This document shows, in pieces, positions 58,559 to 64,000 of a DNA stretch of 64,000 nt. Source of the DNA: Argopecten irradians (Eukaryota > Mollusca > Bivalvia > Pectinida > Pectinidae); assembly GCF_041381155.1 (NCBI RefSeq), contig NC_091142.1:4157778-4221777 (forward strand). The letters run 5' to 3'. Under the pieces are notes generated by a model. That model was not told the origin of the DNA. It was given only the letters and a program-made list of their open reading frames with translations, and made no database searches. Position 1 is the stretch's first letter, and each line of letters starts with the position of its first letter. Position numbers and translations under genes: made by a program.

Positions 58559-59079
58559 TGTACAGGTAAATTGTCTACCTGCCTGCTAAACAGGTAGACT
58601 GAACTGACAGACTTGGTCGTCTATGGTTATAGCAAAAATGAGATAAGCATTATTAGTGGGCGTGGTTGTTTATTAGCTACGCCTACTATTGATTTTATAT
58701 ACTCATACCAACAAGTGTATATGTGTGATTGTGTTGATAAATCGATAATTTGATAGTTGAAACTAAACTATGGGCGTGGTTACATGAACCAATCATTTAC
58801 AGTTTCCAATTGCAAGATTATCTCGGTTAACTTCCTTGTCGGTGAAATGGTTATAAATTTAAAACTCCGTGTAGGTTTTGTATACTTAATATATAAAATT
58901 TAAATACCGATCGTCAATCAAACTACGCTTTGTTGTAGACGAAAGCTCAGATATACGCCCTTCACTGTACCCGTAGTGAGTGGTAGGAAGTTGTATTCGT
59001 GCTGACATCATTCAAGACATGCTACTACAGCGGTACGCATGTATGCTGCATTCAGACACTTAGTATACCTACTGGAGTC
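58559..59079. promoter_or_regulatory. Divergent promoter region between the giant gene and the right-hand gene
   Basis: The two start codons are 521 nt apart on opposite strands. On the minus strand TATATAAAA (58,693-58,701) stands about 140 nt before the giant gene's ATG. On the plus strand ATATAAAA (58,891-58,898) stands about 180 nt before the other ATG. GGGCGTGGTT occurs twice as a direct repeat (58,658-58,667 and 58,772-58,781), a KLF-like GC/CACCC box. TATA assignments are tentative in AT-rich DNA. Confidence 0.55.
58573..58599. promoter_or_regulatory. Hairpin in the 5' leader of the giant gene
   Basis: GTCTACCTG (58,573-58,581) and CAGGTAGAC (58,591-58,599) are exact inverse copies with a 9-nt loop, ending 14 nt before the start codon. 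In mRNA this would be a stem close to the ATG. As DNA it is a pair of CAGGTAG boxes, a Snail/ZEB-like core. Confidence 0.6.
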
Positions 59080-62000
59080 ATGTCTCAATTCTATAGTGTG
59101 CTAGTAATTGTAGGCAGTTTTCTGGTGCCGACAATTCTCGGTGAACACTTTCGGGAACAGTTTACATACCTAACTAACTCAGAGGACACCGTGTCTATTG
59201 ATTCAGCAGGCAAACTAAGGTCTGTTATTGACCTGGACGACAGGGACACTGTCAAGGTAATCATTATAGATATCATTTTTATCTTTTAATTTATATTGCG
59301 TTCGTCAAAATTAAAACTCACATAACTTCCCTGTAATGCTGAACACTTATATTATATTTACAACAATAACAATGTTTAACAATGAACATTTCTATTTGCA
59401 ATTAAGTTATTTATTTGTACTCAAATAAAGTTTAAATTCCATGAAAGAAATATCGGTATGATATAGCATTAAATTTTATGACGATGATTGTGGTTTTGTG
59501 GTATCTTGCATCCCGTTCTTAGCTCGCAATGTATAATTATTTAGCTAATGGATGGCTAACTCAGTCAGTTGTTGATTTCTGACCGAGTATTTCCCTTCAC
59601 CTCCGTTATCAAAACTCAATGCCGATTTTATTGTAACCAATAAATCCATGTATATTAAACGGATAGTAACCTAAAAATAAAATCTTTATTTGTATATTAT
59701 TCAAACGACATAAAAATGACAACTACATCTTGCACAATTTAACTCATAAATAACTGCCGCTATCGGATACTGAGGATATTGACTGGTATCATATGAATTA
59801 TACCTCGAGTGCATAAAATAAGGATAACACCTTGAATAAAAAAAAACTCTTATTTTAAAAGAAGTGACACAGATTCATTTATTTTTTATAACTGTTATAC
59901 GTTGGGTATATTTTTTTCGTGTATGTGTGTAATTTTTTCTAACAGAGAATACTATTTTAATGTTCTAACGTGGTCCTTATTGGACATACAACAAAATCTG
60001 TCTGAGACAATTCCATATTGTAAGAGTCATTGAACAGCTGCGTCCTTACTTAACGTATCTTTATGAGGATATATATATATAGTATAGCTTCATGACATTG
60101 ATGTATTGGTACTGTAAATCAAAATCAAACTACTGTTATTATTTTACATGCATGATTCGTTATCTATGTCGTTTACATAGAAAAATGACAAAATTATCTA
60201 AGGTATGTTTTAAGTATATTATAAATATCCATTTGCTTTTATTAACGGAAGATTTAATTTTGTTAAATTCGCGGTATAGTTAATTCCCGTGAAATTAAAT
60301 ACCCGCAAATAAAAAGGAAAGAACATCAATAAAGGAAACCAGTATTGCATGATGTTATTATTACCAATAAACAAATGTAAGAGTATTATTCCCCAGAAAT
60401 TAGTTTGAAACAGAAGACTGCGAATTTTTCTCCCGCAAAATTAAAAACAGAAATACATTACAGTATGTAGGACAATAAATATCCCCGCCTATGGAATTAG
60501 ATCAGGGTGCGACATAATTGAATCGGTATAACAGTATATGGAAACCGTTGCAACATTACAGAAACAATATATGCAATTAGCTGGATAGCAGGGGATGGAT
60601 CATTTAATCTCAGACAATTTAACAAAGTGTATAGAAATAAAGCCAGGTGATCTAAATAGATCATACCACCAACAAGAAAAATATTCCGGATGGTTTACGC
60701 CATAGAGCAGCTTTTTATCTTATTATGCTTATTATGTTTACCAAAAATATTCAATATGTGCTTACTTATTTTAGTTTCTACTTCATGATTATAATTTTAT
60801 GTATTTTTCTTATTATACATGGCGATGTCAATATTCTTAAGAAATGTATGATATGTCACATAACACAAAGAATTATAAGTTTGGATTCAAGAAATTGAGT
60901 AACCTTTATTAATCTTTACCTAAAGTAATATATCCTTAATCTCCAATATTTCGAAAACATAAAATACACTCACAGTGAGGTATTTCAAAGTTTGTGTAGC
61001 AGATATCTCGAAATAGGGAATTACTAAAGTTTGACCATCAAATTTAACTTCTCATAACTCCACATGACCTGTGATCGGATCTTGTTATCAAGACCACAGC
61101 GTATATGACATGCAAATAGATCACTTTTTGTCATGAATTATACATTTCATTTCGAACTTATATATAACCAGTTTTCAGTATAGCTTCGTATTACTTCTTA
61201 TTTTATGAGCAGTTTAAATATTTGTTTTTTATTGCCCTGAAGAGGATAAAATGTTCAGATCATAGAATTTCGGTGGCCCTGGTTGATAATGAGAACGTCA
61301 GTGTTTCGTGGTCGGCTGGTGATCTTGTGGTAGGGAGTGCTACAGACTCGTGTACGACTGGTAGCCTCCTGTCTGACTCTAGCAGGAGTGGAATATTCGC
61401 TAAAGTAGAGATCATTGAGCGATTTCAACGCCAGGTGGAGCTTCATGTCACACGAGCAAAGTACGTAGATTTTATCTTATATTTTCTATTACTCTTTGTG
61501 AAATCACTGATACATGTACTGTATATTATGTTTAGTATAACTTCACATAAGTATTCCAAAGGGAACATAATTTACAATATACATCATATAAACTGTCTCT
61601 GTTCCAAATTGTCAGGCGGCGTAACCTTTGTCTGGGAAATGAATCGCAGTCTACTGATCAAGTCAACATCTTGCTACCATCTTAATTTTCAAAAATTCTG
61701 AAAATCAAGATGGTAGCAAGATGGTGACTTGATCAGTAGACTGTGATTTATTACCCAGACGAAGGCTACGTACGCAGCCGAAAATTTGAAACAGAGACAA
61801 TTTATATTCTGAACATTCTATTTTGAAAAACAATTCGATTCTTGTGATAAAATGTTCATTTTTGAAAAGTATTTCATATTGTTTTCAAGCATCGTAAATA
61901 CGAGTCGTGTCCTAGGGGCCACAACTCTTGTTAAAATTTGAACATTTTAATGATTTTTTTTTATCTTAAATTATAAACATAAAATGTTTTTCTTTTCCAT

Positions 62001-62132
62001 AAACTTTCAACTTTTATGAGACTTTCGGTAATTCCGGATAATAAAACCATTTAAATATCATGATTTAGCACAATGGAATTGATTGACGAGGCAGATATTC
62101 ACATAACGGTAAACACTGACGTCCGTCCAGAG
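59080..62132 (+). CDS. 5' part of a gene for a signal-peptide protein (three exons seen, continues off the window)
   Basis: Exons are 59080-59256, 61243-61460 and 62069-62132; all junctions keep frame (donors GTAATC, GTACGT, GTAAAA). The ATG at 59,080 opens a signal peptide (VLVIVGSFLVPTILG), likely cut near residue 21. The mature start is 'EHFREQFTYLTNSEDTVSID'. A beta-rich part follows: 'IKCSDHRISVALVDNENVSV', 'SWSAGDLVVGSATDSC', 'SGIFAKVEIIERFQRQVELH', then 'ANTMELIDEADIHITVNTDV'. I do not recognise a named domain. Because it lies head-to-head with the giant gene and the plus-strand gene at the left edge has the same orientation, it could be the start of another large FN3-like protein; that is a guess. 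A 14-codon upstream frame (59,019-59,063) precedes the ATG in the leader. Confidence 0.7.
59257..61242 (+). other. 2-kb first intron of the right-hand gene
   Basis: AT-rich intron. A small plus-strand open frame at 60,092-60,283 shows no domain. No RNA gene or clear mobile element seen. Confidence 0.5.
61588..61804. mobile_element. Foldback (MITE-like) element in intron 2 of the right-hand gene
   Basis: Arms of about 104 nt face each other with a spacer of only a few bases. The left arm contains GTCTACTGATCAAGTCAACA and TCTTGCTACCATCTT; the right arm is their inverse with scattered mismatches. Outer ends are ATAAACTGTCTCTGTT and AACAGAGACAATTTAT-like. No coding capacity. Confidence 0.8.
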
Positions 62133-64000
62133 GTAAAAACAAGAGAGAAACGACACATAAGAAATGAAGCTTACAAATAGTTCATGTTTCTTTTAAGTAC
62201 TAGTTTTATAAAGTTGAGATCTGTTCATCAAAATTTAGGCAAAATTCAACAGCTCTGTTAAATGAGTAAACTATTAACATTCACTTTGAACATTCGAAAC
62301 GTTAACGTTCCGCTTCTGTAAATGCTTTCTATTATTCAGAATTTATTTTTTCAAAACTAACCGAATGTCGACACGAACTGTGAGGTTAATTTCACACACA
62401 AGTTTGCAATTTGTGAAAGGCATATTGTATTCGTTTAATAATTATTCTACGGGAACATTCAATGTTAAACTAAAGTAAGATTTAGATGCGCCTCAACTGA
62501 ATTTAGTTTATTGAAGAAATCGAAAATTCACGACCTAATTAGTACCTCACATAGTTATTTAGATTAAATTATAAGTGTAAAGTCATAGACAAAACACGGA
62601 TGGACATTCCTTTTCTTCGCCCCAATCGCGTCTATGGAAAATGATGCTTATATAAATCGTGAAATAAATGTTTTATGACAACTTAACGTCTGTATTCTCT
62701 GTTGTAAAATACACTTCGCTCTTACTTTAAAAACTTAAAAAGTAAAGATACGTTATTTTACCTTCAAGTAAAATTCTTTTTGGAGTTTTGTGTTTCGCTT
62801 GGCTACTGCATTTTTCCTCCTTTTCAGAAGTCTCTGGAGAGATATTGAAAATTTAAAATTCGTATGACATCATCATTGATAAATGTTTTGATTGGTTGAT
62901 TAAATGATTATGTTAACATCTTATCAACAGTCAGGATCATTTAAAGACAAACTCTTGTGTATATGGTGTCTTGCGTGTGTGAAGTGACGTGCGTATTCTG
63001 GGATAATTCATCGTGTTGTGCCGGTTTGCATTAGTGGGAATTCTAGCCCATTTTATAGTGCTATCTCACTGAAGCATACCGCCAGAAACTTTTTTTTTTC
63101 ATCCAATGAAATAAAATATGTACATTTACATTGAATTGATCAATTAAACACTTCGTATTGCGCTATTAGTTGACATGGTAATCAAATGCTATGTAATTTC
63201 CTCACAAACCTGTGTGTACAACTGTCTGTTCCCCTGTACATACATTGTCAGCATGTTTCACTTGCATAGTCTCAACTTTAATCTCATCTTTATATTGCCT
63301 GTTGTCAGTGTAATTGATGGTATCTGAAACACGTGAGAAATAATGTATTTACAAAAAGATCGAATTTTGCTGTCAGTGGTTGATTTTAATAAGAGTAGTA
63401 AAGTTACCGTAATTTTTATACTAACGAATCAAGATCAGCTTTTGATATTTTATTCCATAAATTACCAACATTTTCAGAATAACAATACTAACAATGCATA
63501 TGTTTTAATGTTAATAAGAGCTGAAAATGGTTTTGTTAGTACTGCCAACATCCATTTATATCTACATCTACAGTGCAGTGCAGTGACTACATACGATAAG
63601 ACCAATTTGTGGTCTACATTTTCATTTCACATTTTATAGTGTAATAAGAACTTATAAAGTTATTTCTGCATTTATATTCCAATCTCTACATTTAATATGA
63701 AAAGTTCTTCTAAACCCTTACTGATCTATAGGCTTAAAAATTCACATAGGTTCTGTTATATTTTAGACACTGTGATCATTTTCCTTCCACAAAATACACT
63801 TATAAACAAATTTGGAATTTTATTAAAAATTTTGAATTACACATCTATATAGTGAAATGTTAGTAGCATAGTGAACTTTATAAAGTAAAGGCGATTCATA
63901 ATTACTACTAATTATTCCTCATCGAAATAATAATGTCGGTGGTTGGTTTAACTGGAAACAAATATCAAATATCTCTCTCGGAAACCACTTCTATCCATTT
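62133..64000 (+). other. Right-edge region, no further exon found
   Basis: Presumed intron of the right-hand gene. A strong acceptor at about 62,827 (CCTCCTTTTCAG) would lead to a stop after six codons in the required phase, so it was not used. The 98-codon plus-strand open frame at 63,343-63,639 has no splice or domain support. Confidence 0.45.

Noticed and set aside
62828-62880. Fourth exon of the right-hand gene after a strong CCTCCTTTTCAG acceptor
   Set aside because: In the phase required by exon 3 the frame stops after six codons, and another phase would need a different exon 3 donor.

Overview
The window looks like nuclear DNA of an invertebrate animal, most likely a bivalve mollusc. 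It is AT-rich. Genes are split by GT-AG introns and encode large extracellular multidomain proteins. The non-coding DNA is full of tRNA-derived SINEs, hairpin elements, minisatellites and diverged duplications. There are no operons, bacterial signals or CRISPR arrays. The bivalve assignment is an inference from repeat style and protein type, not a database match.

Layout: (1) 202-5641, plus strand: the last five coding exons of a gene for a secreted protein made of fibronectin-III-like (FN3-like) repeats joined by 'DxTPP' linkers. Its 5' end lies off the left edge. (2) 5.9-15.2 kb: no convincing gene. It contains an old direct duplication of 2-3 kb, hairpins built on CTGTGGAATAGT, a perfect 44-nt inverted repeat and small tandem repeats. 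(3) 15,508-58,558, minus strand: one giant gene that I reconstruct from 46 coding exons. The exons sum to 15,054 nt, exactly 5,018 codons including the stop, and every junction keeps frame. (4) 58.56-59.08 kb: a compact divergent promoter. (5) 59,080 to beyond the right edge, plus strand: the first three coding exons of another gene with a signal peptide.

The giant gene is the main result. Residues 1-26 are a signal peptide. Residues 27 to about 693 form a large lipid transfer protein (LLTP, vitellogenin N-terminal type) module. An amphipathic-helical and beta-rich region follows up to a dibasic RKRR site at 1735-1738. Then come an FN3-like array with an embedded PAN/Apple-like domain, a Ser/Thr linker, a degenerate GPS-like cysteine motif, an RQKR site, cadherin-like modules, EGF domains, one transmembrane helix and a tail of about 136 residues. 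Secreted lipid carriers of this superfamily (vitellogenin, apolipophorin, apoB, MTP) are not normally joined to such an adhesion-type ectodomain and membrane anchor. The protein may therefore be a membrane-tethered lipid carrier or receptor, perhaps processed by furin-like proteases into non-covalently held parts. Its exon style changes sharply at the LLTP/FN3 boundary: many small exons before it, exons up to 3.4 kb after it. This suggests fusion of two ancestral genes. The FN3-like part resembles the left-hand plus-strand gene, so the locus may be a rearranged cluster of paralogues.

All exon boundaries were read by eye from splice sites and frame. No transcript, alignment or domain search was available.
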